Origin: UBA5078 sp963977405
GTDB lineage: Bacteria > Pseudomonadota > Gammaproteobacteria > Pseudomonadales > Pseudohongiellaceae
NCBI GenBank assembly: GCA_963977405.1
Contig: CAXBOY010000004.1
Span: 1 to 64,000 of the forward strand
Reading direction: 5' to 3'
DNA length: 64,000 bases
A program made the translations under genes and the position numbers. Positions 35,343 to 44,640 of this stretch are shown here, one piece after another. The notes under the pieces are model-generated. The model was not told the DNA's origin. It saw only the letters and a list, made by a program, of their open reading frames with translations, and did not search any database. Every line of letters begins with the position of its first letter. The stretch's first letter is position 1.

Positions 35343-35849
35343 ATGAAGAAGTTAAGTGTCATATTATGCGAATCCATCGTTGCCTTGAGCCTGATATGGC
35401 CCGTAACGGCATTGGCCGCCAGCGAAGGCGAAACGGCCCCATTGTTTACGCTCCCAGACATTGATGCGGACAAGCCCGCAATCAGCTTAGAGTCGCTGCG
35501 CGGCAAAACGGTCTATGTCGACTTCTGGGCTTCGTGGTGCGCGCCCTGCCTGCGCTCCATGCCACTGATCAACGAGCTATATGGCAAGTATCGCGATCAA
35601 AATTTCGAGGTCATTGCGATTAATGTCGACGACCCGATAGAAGATGGGCAGGACTTCCTGTTGGACAATCCGCTCGATTATCTTATTGCCGCAGATACAG
35701 ATAACACTGTGTTGAACGAGTTCGGTGTCACGGGTATGCCTACGTCCTTCTTGATCGACAAAGACGGCATTATCCGCATGGTGCATATGGGTTTCCGTGG
35801 CAATGACATTGAGACCATCGAAGCGGCTGTCTTAGAACTCCTCGAGTAG
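35343..35849 (+). CDS. Secreted TlpA/ResA-type thioredoxin
   Basis: Periplasmic thiol-disulfide protein of 168 aa. N-terminal signal peptide (cleavage near TALA|AS), then AhpC/TSA-Redoxin fold with the active-site motif WASWCAPC and the cis-proline segment GVTGMPTSFLID. The family includes ResA, TlpA and CcmG-like proteins used in cytochrome c or general envelope redox work. Nothing nearby suggests a partner, so the role is unassigned. Confidence 0.88.
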   Translation: MKKLSVILCESIVALSLIWPVTALAASEGETAPLFTLPDIDADKPAISLESLRGKTVYVDFWASWCAPCLRSMPLINELYGKYRDQNFEVIAINVDDPIEDGQDFLLDNPLDYLIAADTDNTVLNEFGVTGMPTSFLIDKDGIIRMVHMGFRGNDIETIEAAVLELLE

Positions 35850-35861
35850 CTAAGCTCCACT

Positions 35862-36959
35862 CTAGAACAGGCGCAGCGGTGGCTCATCCAAAGCGGCCAT
35901 CTGCTCGCGCAACTCCAGTATGTGTTCGGCCCAATAACGCTCTGTATTGAACCAAGGAAAACACTTTGGAAAGGCCGGGTCTTCCCAGCGCCTAGCAAGC
36001 CAAGCGCTGTAATGCATGATACGCAAAGTGCGCAGAGCTTCGATTAAGTCGAGCTCCTTAACATTGAAATCGTAGAACTCGTTGTAGCCCTCCACAATCT
36101 CCAGCAACTGCCCCTGTTTCTGATCCCTCTCCCCTGAGAGCATCATCCAGATGTCCTGAATGGCCGGTCCAGTCATTGTGTCGTCGAAGTCGACGAAGTT
36201 TGGGGCATCGTCGCGCCATAGCACATTGCCGGGATGACAGTCGCCATGAATACGGATCTGAGCCACCCCACTATTGCGCGCGAAGATCGCCTGAATCTTA
36301 TCGATGAGATCCTTGGACAGACTCTCGTATGCCGGGCATAGACTTAATGGAATGAACTGCTTCTCTAAGAGATACTGCCGACTCTCAATTGCCAGCCGCT
36401 CGACACTCAGGTTAACCCGGTGTGCAAAGGATTGTGTCTGCCCTACAGCATGCACGCGAGCGATAAAGCGCCCCATCACGAGCAGATTATCTAGGTTATC
36501 TAGATCTGGGGCACGGCCGGCAAGACGCTCAAATACCGAGAATGAAAAGCCATCAAATTCATAGAGGGTGTCCACACCGTTGAGTCGCCGAGGTGGCACA
36601 ACAGGAATCTCAAGACCCGCCAATTCTTCGGCGAAGGCGTGCTCCTCGAGGATCTGCGCGCGAGTCCAACGCTCGGGACGATAGAACTTCACGATGACGG
36701 GAACATCATCTTCTACCCCAACCTGATAGACACGATTCTCATAGCTATTGAGCGCAAGAATTCTAGCATCACAATGAATGCCAACGCTCTCCATCGCATC
36801 GAGTACACGATCCGGACTTAGACGTTGATATGGGTGAACAGAGGAATCGGGCGGAGAGACCTCAACAGCAGAGCTGCCACTATCCGCGGGCATCACATTG
36901 CCATTGGCAATATTGCCAGAGCTCTCGTCATCGGATGATGTATCGTGTTGGTAAGGCAT
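35862..36959 (-). CDS. srkA: SrkA (YihE), stress-response Ser/Thr kinase
   Basis: Protein kinase of the APH/ChoK fold that protects against programmed death under stress in E. coli. Collinear with E. coli YihE: LNSYENRVYQVG, VKFYRPERWTRAQILEEHAFAEEL, catalytic loop IHGDCHPGNVLWRD, metal-binding DFDD, and DPAFPKCFPWF near the end. The first about 45 residues, rich in Ser/Asp/Glu, have no counterpart in E. coli and may be an extra tail or an overlong start. It faces the aminotransferase gene across 119 bp. Confidence 0.9.
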   Translation of the reverse strand: MPYQHDTSSDDESSGNIANGNVMPADSGSSAVEVSPPDSSVHPYQRLSPDRVLDAMESVGIHCDARILALNSYENRVYQVGVEDDVPVIVKFYRPERWTRAQILEEHAFAEELAGLEIPVVPPRRLNGVDTLYEFDGFSFSVFERLAGRAPDLDNLDNLLVMGRFIARVHAVGQTQSFAHRVNLSVERLAIESRQYLLEKQFIPLSLCPAYESLSKDLIDKIQAIFARNSGVAQIRIHGDCHPGNVLWRDDAPNFVDFDDTMTGPAIQDIWMMLSGERDQKQGQLLEIVEGYNEFYDFNVKELDLIEALRTLRIMHYSAWLARRWEDPAFPKCFPWFNTERYWAEHILELREQMAALDEPPLRLF

Positions 36960-37078
36960 GGAAATTAGGGCATCCTGATCGAGTTTGCGCGCAGTATACT
37001 GTAAAATGCCTCAGCAAGTTCGAGGCTACAGTGCCCGCTGTGCCTCAAGCATCTTTAATAAGCCATAAGGAGTCCTTC

Positions 37079-38371
37079 TTGAACGATCAGCAATTGCAAG
37101 CGAGACAAAAGGAATTACGCGAACAGTATCGACAAGTCAGCGAGCAAAAGCTGAATCTGGATTTGACACGCGGCAAGCCCAGTACCGAACAACTTTGCCA
37201 GAGCGACGCGCTAGATGGCATCTTAGCCAATAACTATTTGTGCGCAGATGGCAGCGATAGCCGTAACTACGGCGGTATTATGGGGATACCCGAGGCGCGT
37301 AAGTTTGCAGCCGAATACCTCGAGACAACGCCTTCTCGCACCATGATTGGCGGCAATAGCAGCCTGCAGATGATGTATCAAGTCGTGATAGGCGCGCATT
37401 TCCATGGCGTTAGCGGCCCTGAATCCGCTTGGATGGCCGAGGCGAGCAAGACTGGTAGTCAGGTCAAATTCCTATGTCCAGCACCCGGCTATGATCGCCA
37501 TTTCTCAGTTTGCGAAGCTCTGAACATCAGCATGATCCCGGTCACCATGACGGCAGAGGGTCCAGATATGGATCAGGTGGAAGCTCTGCTAAAAGCAGAC
37601 CCCATGATCAAAGGCATTTGGTGTGTTCCTAAGTATTCTAATCCCGATGGCGTGGTGTACTCCGCAGCAGTCGTAGCCAGAATGGCAAAACTAGGCAAGA
37701 TCGCCGGCGCCAATTTCCGCATCATGTGGGACAACGCCTATGCGGAGCACCACCTCGTCGATAATCCTCCCGCTCTTGCCAATATTTTGGAGCTTAGTGA
37801 GGCTGCAGGTACTCTAGACAATGTTGTGGTGATCGGCTCTACATCGAAGATTACCCATGCCGGTGCCGGCATTGCCTTCATTGCAAGCTCCGAAGCCAAT
37901 CTTGCCAGCTTGGCAGACCAGCTCGGCATCTCGACTATCGGTCCAGACAAGATTAATCAGTTGCGCCACATGCGCTTTCTCAAAGACATGAGCTCTCTGC
38001 GCGCTTTGATGCAGGGACATCGCAAAATCTTGCAGCCTAAATTTGACAGCGTATTGAACGCCTTAGAGTCTGGTTTAGCGGGTAAGTCGATCAATGGCCA
38101 AGCCTTGGGCAGCTGGACGAAGCCACAAGGCGGGTATTTCGTGTTGTTCGACACACAGCCAGGTTTGGCGGATAGAGTGGTTAAGCTGACCGCCGCTGCG
38201 GGCGTTAAGCTCACTCCGGCTGGCTCTACCTACCCCTATAAGAAAGACCCCAACGATAGCAATATCCGACTCGCCCCTTCGTTTCCTAGCGTGAAGGACA
38301 TTGAGGCAGCGATGCGCGTGTTTGTGCTGTGTGTGGAATTGGCGACTATCGAAAAAGCGCTTGGACTCTAA
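37079..38371 (+). CDS. Aspartate aminotransferase-like PLP enzyme (AspT subfamily)
   Basis: Fold-type I aminotransferase of 430 aa. LDLTRGKPSTEQLCQSDALDG and SRNYGGIMGIPEAR are features of the AspT-type group (Corynebacterium AspT, Pfam Asp_aminotransf) rather than AspC. The PLP lysine lies in GSTSKITHAGAGIAF. The frame extends 83 codons upstream through the srkA promoter region, but a TTG at 37079 has AAGGAG seven bases before it and begins the normal MNDQQLQARQ, so I use it. Substrate likely aspartate/2-oxoglutarate; not proven. Confidence 0.85.
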   Translation: MNDQQLQARQKELREQYRQVSEQKLNLDLTRGKPSTEQLCQSDALDGILANNYLCADGSDSRNYGGIMGIPEARKFAAEYLETTPSRTMIGGNSSLQMMYQVVIGAHFHGVSGPESAWMAEASKTGSQVKFLCPAPGYDRHFSVCEALNISMIPVTMTAEGPDMDQVEALLKADPMIKGIWCVPKYSNPDGVVYSAAVVARMAKLGKIAGANFRIMWDNAYAEHHLVDNPPALANILELSEAAGTLDNVVVIGSTSKITHAGAGIAFIASSEANLASLADQLGISTIGPDKINQLRHMRFLKDMSSLRALMQGHRKILQPKFDSVLNALESGLAGKSINGQALGSWTKPQGGYFVLFDTQPGLADRVVKLTAAAGVKLTPAGSTYPYKKDPNDSNIRLAPSFPSVKDIEAAMRVFVLCVELATIEKALGL

Positions 38372-38377
38372 ACTACT

Positions 38378-38402
38378 TAGGGGCGGCATTTTGCTGCCCC
38401 TA
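38378..38402. terminator. Stem-loop between the aminotransferase and DUF1820 genes
   Basis: TAGGGGCGGC (38378-38387) and GCTGCCCCTA (38393-38402) pair with one G-U around an ATTTT loop. It lies between convergent genes, where a terminator is expected, but neither side has a strong U-run. Probably a shared terminator or a 3'-end stabilising hairpin. Confidence 0.55.
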
Positions 38403-38412
38403 GGCTAGGCCT

Positions 38413-38754
38413 CTATTCTGAGCTCTGGGTGTCCGGCTTTCGGGAGGCTAAAAATGGTGCGGGGAATGGCGTTATATTATCGCCGCTAGAGATCTTGCTC
38501 ACACCACCCTTCTCAACTTCGTCTATGCGCACGATCGCTTGAATTGGAATGAAGCTGCGTTTTACACCTAGGAATTCTGCCTTAAGCTTCTCTTCGCTGG
38601 GGTCGACCACAACTTGGCTGCGCTCATCGAAGATATAGTCCTCAACTTCGATAAAGCCATATAATTCACTTTGATAGACTTGTTTCGCGAATACTTCGTA
38701 GACTTTGCCTTTGTTGAGAAATGTGATTCTGTAGATTTCTGCGGGGGTCGCCAT
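38413..38754 (-). CDS. DUF1820 family protein
   Basis: Conserved 113-aa gammaproteobacterial protein of unknown function. The N-terminal IYRITFLNKGKVYEVFAKQVYQSELYGFIEVEDYIFDE region and LKAEFLGVKRSFIPIQAIVRIDEV match DUF1820 as I know it. It is cytosolic, without signal peptide or membrane helix. In Pseudomonas it also lies next to miaB, which is divergent here. Confidence 0.85.
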   Translation of the reverse strand: MATPAEIYRITFLNKGKVYEVFAKQVYQSELYGFIEVEDYIFDERSQVVVDPSEEKLKAEFLGVKRSFIPIQAIVRIDEVEKGGVSKISSGDNITPFPAPFLASRKPDTQSSE

Positions 38755-38975
38755 GCATGCACTCTCTTTACGTTGAAGCTCCGCTATATCTGGCCGCTTT
38801 AAGGAAATTCAAGGGCGCGAATGGGGGCATAGGGAGTTGCTGCGCAGTTTACAGCATAAGAAGGCCACTCACCCGCGTTTATTTGCAACAGCGTGAACTG
38901 GTTCTTTGCACCGTCTATTGCTGCTACAATCCGCCCTCTTATTTGCCCTAACGATGCCGATCTACCGAATTCACT

Positions 38976-40391
38976 ATGACCACAGCAGACACATCACAGA
39001 CAGTTATCCAGCCTTCTACTATTGAGTCCACTTCGCCGCCTGCTCAAGACAGCGCAGTCACAGCGACTACGCCCACTAAAAAGGTGTTTATCAAGACTCA
39101 TGGCTGCCAGATGAACGAATATGACTCATCGCGCATGCTCGACATGTTACGCGAGTCCCATGGTGCGGAATTGGTCGACAGCCCAGAGCTGGCGGATCTG
39201 CTCTTACTTAATACCTGCTCGATACGTGAAAAGGCACAAGAGAAAGTCTTTCATCAGCTTGGTCGCTGGCGTGCGCTTAAGAAAGCTAAACCCGGTATGC
39301 AGATCGCTGTAGGCGGCTGTGTGGCAAGCCAGGAGGGCGCCGCTATTGGCAAACGTGCACCTTACGTCGACGTGGTTTTCGGTCCACAGACTCTGCATAA
39401 ACTTCCGCAGATGCTTAACGCGGCAACAGGCCGTAACACCGTCGTCGATATTAGCTTTCCAGAGATTGAGAAGTTCGACAACTTACCCGAGCCCCGAGTC
39501 GACGGCTGCGAAGCCTTTCTTACTGTTATGGAAGGCTGCAGTAAGTACTGTTCATTCTGTGTGGTGCCCTATACCCGCGGTGAAGAAGTCAGTCGTCCAT
39601 TAGATGATATTCTCGCCGAAGCGGTGCACCTGTCTGAACAGGGCGTTCGCGAGATCAATCTGCTAGGGCAGAACGTCAACGCCTATCGCGGATTGAGTCA
39701 CGACGGCAATATCACGGACTTTGCGACCCTGATTCAATATATAGCAGCAATCGAAGGCATCGAACGGGTGCGCTACACGACCTCTCATCCAGTGGAGTTC
39801 TCTAGCAATCTTATCGAGGTATATCGTCACGTACCCGAACTGGTGGACCACCTACATTTGCCCGTACAAAGCGGCTCGGACCGAATCCTAGCGGCGATGA
39901 AGCGCGGCCATACCGTGCTGGAATACAAGTCCATCATTCGCAAACTCAAGGCCATTCGACCGAATATCAGCCTCTCCTCCGACTTCATAGTGGGTTTCCC
40001 AGGCGAGACTCATAAGGATTTCGAAGACACCATGAACCTCATCATGGAGATTGGCTATGACAATTCTTTCAGTTTCATCTATAGCGCCCGCCCCGGCACA
40101 CCGGCAGCGGATTTGCCGGACCTGACCTCCGAACAAGAGAAAAAACATCGCCTTGCGATCCTCCAGGCACAGATCATCAAACAGACCCAAGCAATTAGTG
40201 AAGGCATGATCGGCAGCACCCAGCGTATCTTGGTTACTGGCCCATCCAAGAAGGACCCAGGTGATCTGCAGGGCCGCACTGAGAACAACCGTGTAGTAAA
40301 TTTCAAGTGTGACGATGCCAGCCTAATCGGACAGTTCACCGATGTGAAGATTAGCGCCGCACTGACTAACTCTCTTCTTGGCAGCATTTAA
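38976..40391 (+). CDS. miaB: MiaB, tRNA-2-methylthio-N6-isopentenyladenosine synthase
   Basis: Radical SAM methylthiotransferase that modifies A37 of tRNAs reading UNN codons. N-terminal UPF0004 domain with cysteines in THGCQMNEYDSSRM, NTCSIREKA and GGCVASQ for the second Fe-S cluster. Radical SAM motif EGCSKYCSFCVVPYTRG, and a C-terminal TRAM domain from about residue 400. At 471 aa it has an extra N-terminal segment of about 35 residues rich in Ser/Thr before KKVFIKTHGC. A TACAAT -10-like box lies at 38925-38930. It begins the ybeZ-ybeY-ybeX cluster. Confidence 0.95.
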   Translation: MTTADTSQTVIQPSTIESTSPPAQDSAVTATTPTKKVFIKTHGCQMNEYDSSRMLDMLRESHGAELVDSPELADLLLLNTCSIREKAQEKVFHQLGRWRALKKAKPGMQIAVGGCVASQEGAAIGKRAPYVDVVFGPQTLHKLPQMLNAATGRNTVVDISFPEIEKFDNLPEPRVDGCEAFLTVMEGCSKYCSFCVVPYTRGEEVSRPLDDILAEAVHLSEQGVREINLLGQNVNAYRGLSHDGNITDFATLIQYIAAIEGIERVRYTTSHPVEFSSNLIEVYRHVPELVDHLHLPVQSGSDRILAAMKRGHTVLEYKSIIRKLKAIRPNISLSSDFIVGFPGETHKDFEDTMNLIMEIGYDNSFSFIYSARPGTPAADLPDLTSEQEKKHRLAILQAQIIKQTQAISEGMIGSTQRILVTGPSKKDPGDLQGRTENNRVVNFKCDDASLIGQFTDVKISAALTNSLLGSI

Positions 40392-40393
40392 AG

Positions 40394-40433
40394 AGCCCAT
40401 GAGCTCGCTCATTTCATTATGAGCGAGGGGGCT
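40394..40433. terminator. Long stem-loop between miaB and ybeZ
   Basis: CTCGCTCAT (40404-40412) and ATGAGCGAG (40419-40427) form a perfect 9-bp stem with a TTCATT loop, extended by outer AGCCC (40394-40398) and GGGCT (40429-40433) around a bulge. There is no U-run, so it may attenuate or process transcription into ybeZ rather than stop it. Confidence 0.5.
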
Positions 40434-40500
40434 TACAAGTAAGCAGAGATTGGTATACTAGCGTCACGCATCATATTAAGGAGGTTTGTAAGCTGTCTTG

Positions 40501-41541
40501 ATGGCAACCCAGAATTACACCCAAAGGCTCGTCCTAGAGCCCGACAATACGCACCGCCTGGCCAATCTTTGTGGCCGTCTCAATGAGCACCTACAACAAA
40601 TTGAGAAGTCTCTCGGACTCAAGGTCCAGAGCCGCGGCAACGAATTCAAATTAACTGGCACCAAGCAAGCTGTGGAGGTCGCCGGCCAAGTACTGACTAA
40701 ACTTTACGCGGCAACAGCGAATGCAGACGGAATCAACCCCGAAAGCATTCATCTGCTTCTCAAAGAGACTGAACAGACTTACAGCGCAAGCCGCGAGAAG
40801 CCCCGTTACAACTTCGATAAACCCCTAATCCTGAAAACACCGAATACCTCTGTTAAACCACGCGGCGAACACCAGCAAGACTATGTTGAGTCGATCTACC
40901 GTTTCGATATCAATTTCGGCATTGGCCCAGCGGGTACAGGCAAGACTTATCTCGCGGTAGCAGCCGCAGTCGAAGCACTAGTGCAAGATCGTGTGCAGCG
41001 CATCCTACTGGTGCGCCCTGCCGTGGAAGCCGGTGAGAAATTGGGCTTCTTGCCCGGCGATCTCACCCAGAAAGTAGACCCCTATTTGCGCCCACTCTAT
41101 GACGCTCTTTATGAAATGATGGGCGTCGAACGTGTAGGTCGTCTCATTGAGAAAGGCATCATAGAGATTGCGCCACTGGCCTATATGCGTGGCCGCACAC
41201 TGAACAAGTCTTTTATTATTCTCGATGAAAGCCAGAACACCACCACTTCGCAGATGAAGATGTTCTTAACACGCCTAGGTTTCGGCTCTACCGCAGTAAT
41301 CACAGGTGACGTGACCCAGATAGATCTTCCTAAGGGTACTCGCTCTGGACTCGTGCATGTGACTCAAGTACTCAAGGATGTCGAGGGTATCGGCTTTACT
41401 TGGTTCGACTCGAAGGATGTGGTGCGCCACAACCTAGTCCAACGCATTGTAGAGGCCTACGACAAATACGATCAGAAAACGATTACGCCTCTCGGCAATC
41501 AAGACTCGCTGCAGGAGCATGGCCATGAGCGCGATGCTTGA
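40501..41541 (+). CDS. ybeZ: YbeZ, PhoH-like ATPase
   Basis: PhoH-family P-loop ATPase that partners YbeY in rRNA maturation and quality control. Walker A GPAGTGKTYLAVAAAVEAL, Walker B SFIILDESQNTTTSQMKMFLTRLG and FGSTAVITGDVTQIDLP are classic. An N-terminal KH-like region (residues 1-110) precedes them. 346 aa. A TTG lies directly before the ATG at 40501; AAGGAGG is about 15 bases upstream, further than usual. The C-terminus overlaps ybeY by 17 bases. Confidence 0.94.
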   Translation: MATQNYTQRLVLEPDNTHRLANLCGRLNEHLQQIEKSLGLKVQSRGNEFKLTGTKQAVEVAGQVLTKLYAATANADGINPESIHLLLKETEQTYSASREKPRYNFDKPLILKTPNTSVKPRGEHQQDYVESIYRFDINFGIGPAGTGKTYLAVAAAVEALVQDRVQRILLVRPAVEAGEKLGFLPGDLTQKVDPYLRPLYDALYEMMGVERVGRLIEKGIIEIAPLAYMRGRTLNKSFIILDESQNTTTSQMKMFLTRLGFGSTAVITGDVTQIDLPKGTRSGLVHVTQVLKDVEGIGFTWFDSKDVVRHNLVQRIVEAYDKYDQKTITPLGNQDSLQEHGHERDA

Positions 41542-42022
41542 TTTCGACAACGCTTGCCCGCAATCTCAAGGCGTGCCAAGCGAAGAAGAATTTCATAACT
41601 GGATAAACCTAGCGCTTGGTGATAATGCCGTGGCCACGGAATTAAAACCTTTCCTTGTCGGCATTAAAATTGTCGATGAGTTAGAGTCTGCGCAGCTCAA
41701 TAATCAGTATCGTCACAAGAACTATGCGACTAACGTCCTCTCTTTCTCCAATGATCTGCCAGAGAATATTCTCGACTCTTTAGACGAGATCCCACTCGGC
41801 GACCTAGCGATTTGTGCCGCAGTGGTAGAGCGCGAAGCGAACGAACAGAACAAGACATTGCAAGCGCATTGGGCCCATATGGTCATCCATGGCGTCTTGC
41901 ACTTGCAGGGCTTTGATCATGAAAGCGAGAACGAGGCCGAAGAGATGGAAACACTCGAACGTAATCTTCTCGCGAAACTCGGTCTAGCAGATCCCTACAT
42001 CGACACACCGCTAGCCTCTTAG
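41525..42022 (+). CDS. ybeY: YbeY, endoribonuclease of rRNA processing
   Basis: Metal-dependent single-strand RNase needed for 16S rRNA 3' maturation and 70S quality control. The zinc motif HGVLHLQGFDHESENEAEEME (three histidines) is present, along with NVLSFSNDLP. Three ATGs compete; the one at 41525 has AGGAG seven bases upstream and is preferred (165 aa). It overlaps ybeZ, so translation is coupled. ybeX follows after 72 bp. Confidence 0.95.
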   Translation: MSAMLDFDNACPQSQGVPSEEEFHNWINLALGDNAVATELKPFLVGIKIVDELESAQLNNQYRHKNYATNVLSFSNDLPENILDSLDEIPLGDLAICAAVVEREANEQNKTLQAHWAHMVIHGVLHLQGFDHESENEAEEMETLERNLLAKLGLADPYIDTPLAS

Positions 42023-42094
42023 ATTACACGGCGTCACGACGCCATTTGTTCAATGCGACACCATGCAAAATGAATACAGGAGCAAGTTGCCAAA

Positions 42095-42967
42095 ATGGCT
42101 GACGAGCAAGTGAGTATCGATCCGCGACCACGGTCTTGGATCGATAGAATTGCACAAATTTTCTCAGACGAACCTACAGACACCAAGAGTCTGTTAGAGC
42201 TGTTGCGCAATGCCGAACAAGACAATGTGCTGGATACCGACGCCCTATCTATTATCGAAGGCGCCCTTCAGGTTTCACAGATGCAGGTGCGCGAGATTAT
42301 GATTCCGCGCCCTCAGGTGATTACTGTTTCCGCTAAGAATACTCTAGAAGAAGTATTAGACATCGTCATCACTGTCTCACATTCTCGCTTCCCCGTTCTT
42401 GCCGAGAACTCCGATTCGGTTATTGGCATTCTGTTAGCCAAAGATCTCTTGCGTTTCGCTCTTAAGAGTGGGGTAGAAAATTTTGACTTGAAAGACATCG
42501 TTAGACCCGCGACCTTCGTGCCAGAGAGCAAACGCCTGAATGTTTTACTACGCGAGTTTCGTGAAACCCGTCATCATATGGCCATCGTCATCGACGAGTA
42601 CGGCAGCCCCTGCGGCGTGGTCACTATAGAAGATGTCTTGGAGCAGATAGTGGGTGAGATCGACGACGAATACGATGTTGATGATGACAGCTTCATCAAA
42701 AAAGTGGATGCCAAGTCGTTCATCGTTAAGGCGCTCACGCCCGTATCCGAGTTCAATGAATTTTTCGAATGCAACTTCGACGACCACGAAGTCGATACGA
42801 TAGGCGGACTGGTTCTGCAGCACCTGAACCACATTCCAGAGCGGGACGAAAACGTGACAATTGGCACATTCCTTTTTACTGTACTCAACTCTGATAGCCG
42901 TCAGATTCGCTTGCTTAGAATACAGAAACTAGATTCCGCCCCTTTAGCAGAAACCGAGGCTGAATAG
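42095..42967 (+). CDS. ybeX: YbeX/CorC, CBS-domain protein
   Basis: CorC-type protein linked to Mg/Co efflux and ribosome metabolism. Two CBS domains (about residues 65-125 and 130-190: VREIMIPRPQVITV, VVIDEYGSPCGVVTIEDVLEQIVGEIDDEYD) and the C-terminal CorC_HlyC transporter-associated domain (FEVDTIGGLVLQHL-like segment). No membrane helices are present, as usual for this soluble relative. 290 aa. AGGAG lies upstream of the ATG. Confidence 0.94.
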   Translation: MADEQVSIDPRPRSWIDRIAQIFSDEPTDTKSLLELLRNAEQDNVLDTDALSIIEGALQVSQMQVREIMIPRPQVITVSAKNTLEEVLDIVITVSHSRFPVLAENSDSVIGILLAKDLLRFALKSGVENFDLKDIVRPATFVPESKRLNVLLREFRETRHHMAIVIDEYGSPCGVVTIEDVLEQIVGEIDDEYDVDDDSFIKKVDAKSFIVKALTPVSEFNEFFECNFDDHEVDTIGGLVLQHLNHIPERDENVTIGTFLFTVLNSDSRQIRLLRIQKLDSAPLAETEAE

Positions 42968-42990
42968 CCCGCTCTTCGCGAGACCTAAGT

Positions 42991-43506
42991 ATGAAAGCCC
43001 TACTGCATGCCACAAGCCTTGTTCTATTCTCGCTGACTCTTGCCGGCTGCGGCTTCTCCCTTAGGGGCAGTGCAAGCCCGGCACTATCGCCTGAGTCGGT
43101 GTTTGTGCGCAGCGCGCAGGAGAATGGTCAACTGAGCCAAGCCCTGCAAACCTCCTTGGTGAATGCGCAGATGCAGCTAGTGCAGACTGCCTCGCAAGCG
43201 CGTTACGTCGTCTCTGTCGGCCAGGAAGACTTCAGCACAACCACCGCTACTGTTAACGGCCGTGCGCGAGCTGCCCAATACACACTCCGCCTAAGCGTTG
43301 AACTCGCGCTGGATACCCAGGAGCAAAACTTGCTAGCGCCAGAACGCCTAAGTGTGGAGCGTAGCTACTTTGAAGACACTGCCAATATTGCAGGCAGCAC
43401 ACGCGAGGCCGACATCCTGCACAACGAGATGCGACAAGAGTTGGTAGATCAAATTCTTAATCGACTGCGTGTAGTTACAGCGGCCCAATCTACTGGGGCC
43501 AATTAG
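42991..43506 (+). CDS. lptE: LptE, LPS-assembly lipoprotein
   Basis: Outer-membrane lipoprotein that plugs LptD in lipopolysaccharide transport. Lipobox LAGCGFSLRG at residues about 17-26 (Cys20 acylated) and the LptE-family beta-sheet organisation with NGRARAAQYTLRLSVE. 171 aa. In E. coli and Pseudomonas lnt and leuS normally lie between ybeX and lptE; here they are absent and lptE follows ybeX directly. Its TAG stop overlaps the holA GTG. Confidence 0.9.
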   Translation: MKALLHATSLVLFSLTLAGCGFSLRGSASPALSPESVFVRSAQENGQLSQALQTSLVNAQMQLVQTASQARYVVSVGQEDFSTTTATVNGRARAAQYTLRLSVELALDTQEQNLLAPERLSVERSYFEDTANIAGSTREADILHNEMRQELVDQILNRLRVVTAAQSTGAN

Positions 43507-44552
43507 TGAGAATAAACTCCGATCAGATTGCGCAATCCAGCGGCTCAAAAATTGCCGCGTTCTATTGGATTGCTGGAGACGAAACCCTCTTAGTTCAGGA
43601 GACTTTAACTCAACTACGAACCCGTGTGCGCGCGCAAGGCTTTAGTGAATGGGAGCTATTGTTCGTCGATCGAAGTTTCGATTGGCAATCCCTTCTTCAG
43701 TCTGGCAATAGTATGTCGCTTTTCTCCGACAAGAAGATTATCGAGTTGCGCCTTAGCTCGGCAAAGCTAGATGACGCCGGGAAGGCCGCACTTAAGCAGT
43801 ATCTGCAATCCCCTAATCCTGACAATGTACTGATCCTTGTGAGCCCAAGAGTAGAGCCTGCGGCATTGAACACCCAATGGTTCAAGGCCCTAGAATCTGC
43901 CGGAGTCTTCGTCACTGTGTGGCCGATATATGCAGACAAACTTCCTGCGTGGATACGCAACCGCATGGCGGGTGCGGGCATGTCCGCCGACCCTGATGCC
44001 ATTGCAGTTTTAGCAGAGCGCGTTGAGGGTAATCTACTCGCAGCAGATCAAGAAATAGAGAAATTGGCAGTGCTAACGGGTGCCTCCCGCGATAAGAAAA
44101 TTCATATCGATCGCAAGCATATCATGAGCTTGGTGGCTGATAGTTCGCGCTATAGCAGCTTCAATCTACTCGATGCAGCCCTAAGCGGCGATGCACGGCG
44201 CAGCATCAAGATTGTCAACGGACTGCGGGCCGAAGGTACCGAGATCTTGCAGCTACTTGGCGCTGTCAGCGCTGAGTTGCGCCGCCTCGTAGCTGTCTCC
44301 CATCATGTGGCGCGGGGCCAGAGCCTTGGTCAAGCCATGAAGAGCGAAGGCGTGAGACGCAACCACGAAAAAGAACTAAGTCAGGCAGTGCAGCGTACTA
44401 GTCTTATAGAGTTGGAGACTATGCTTGGCGATGCGCGACGTATCGATCTCGCCGTGAAGGGCTTATCCCCCGCCGACCCTTGGAGCGAACTGACACAGTT
44501 AATCCTGCGCCTATGTGGTCATCACATTTTGCCTCAGTCGGTGCTATCTTAA
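43506..44552 (+). CDS. holA: HolA, DNA polymerase III delta subunit
   Basis: Clamp-loader subunit that opens the beta clamp. 348 aa, with FYWIAGDETLLVQETLTQLR at the N-terminus and the family segments DNVLILVSPRVEPA, EGNLLAADQEIEKLA and FNLLDAALSGDARR. The GTG start shares a base with the lptE stop (TAGTGAG), so it is translationally coupled. fadE follows in the same direction after 88 bp. Confidence 0.93.
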   Translation: MRINSDQIAQSSGSKIAAFYWIAGDETLLVQETLTQLRTRVRAQGFSEWELLFVDRSFDWQSLLQSGNSMSLFSDKKIIELRLSSAKLDDAGKAALKQYLQSPNPDNVLILVSPRVEPAALNTQWFKALESAGVFVTVWPIYADKLPAWIRNRMAGAGMSADPDAIAVLAERVEGNLLAADQEIEKLAVLTGASRDKKIHIDRKHIMSLVADSSRYSSFNLLDAALSGDARRSIKIVNGLRAEGTEILQLLGAVSAELRRLVAVSHHVARGQSLGQAMKSEGVRRNHEKELSQAVQRTSLIELETMLGDARRIDLAVKGLSPADPWSELTQLILRLCGHHILPQSVLS

Positions 44553-44640
44553 GGCTAGCGCAAAGCAGACCCTCCTGAAAATCGAGCCTCAGTCTCTGTG
44601 CGCTTGCAAAACGCCTAATAAACAATTGACGGAGCTATCC

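Noticed and set aside
36830..37078. 83-codon N-terminal extension of the aminotransferase frame
   Set aside because: It runs through the srkA start and shares no family sequence, while the TTG at 37079 has a clear ribosome site and family-like start.
44515..44640. 42-codon extension of fadE into holA
   Set aside because: No family similarity and no ribosome site; the ATG at 44641 has GGAGC and starts the known FadE helix.
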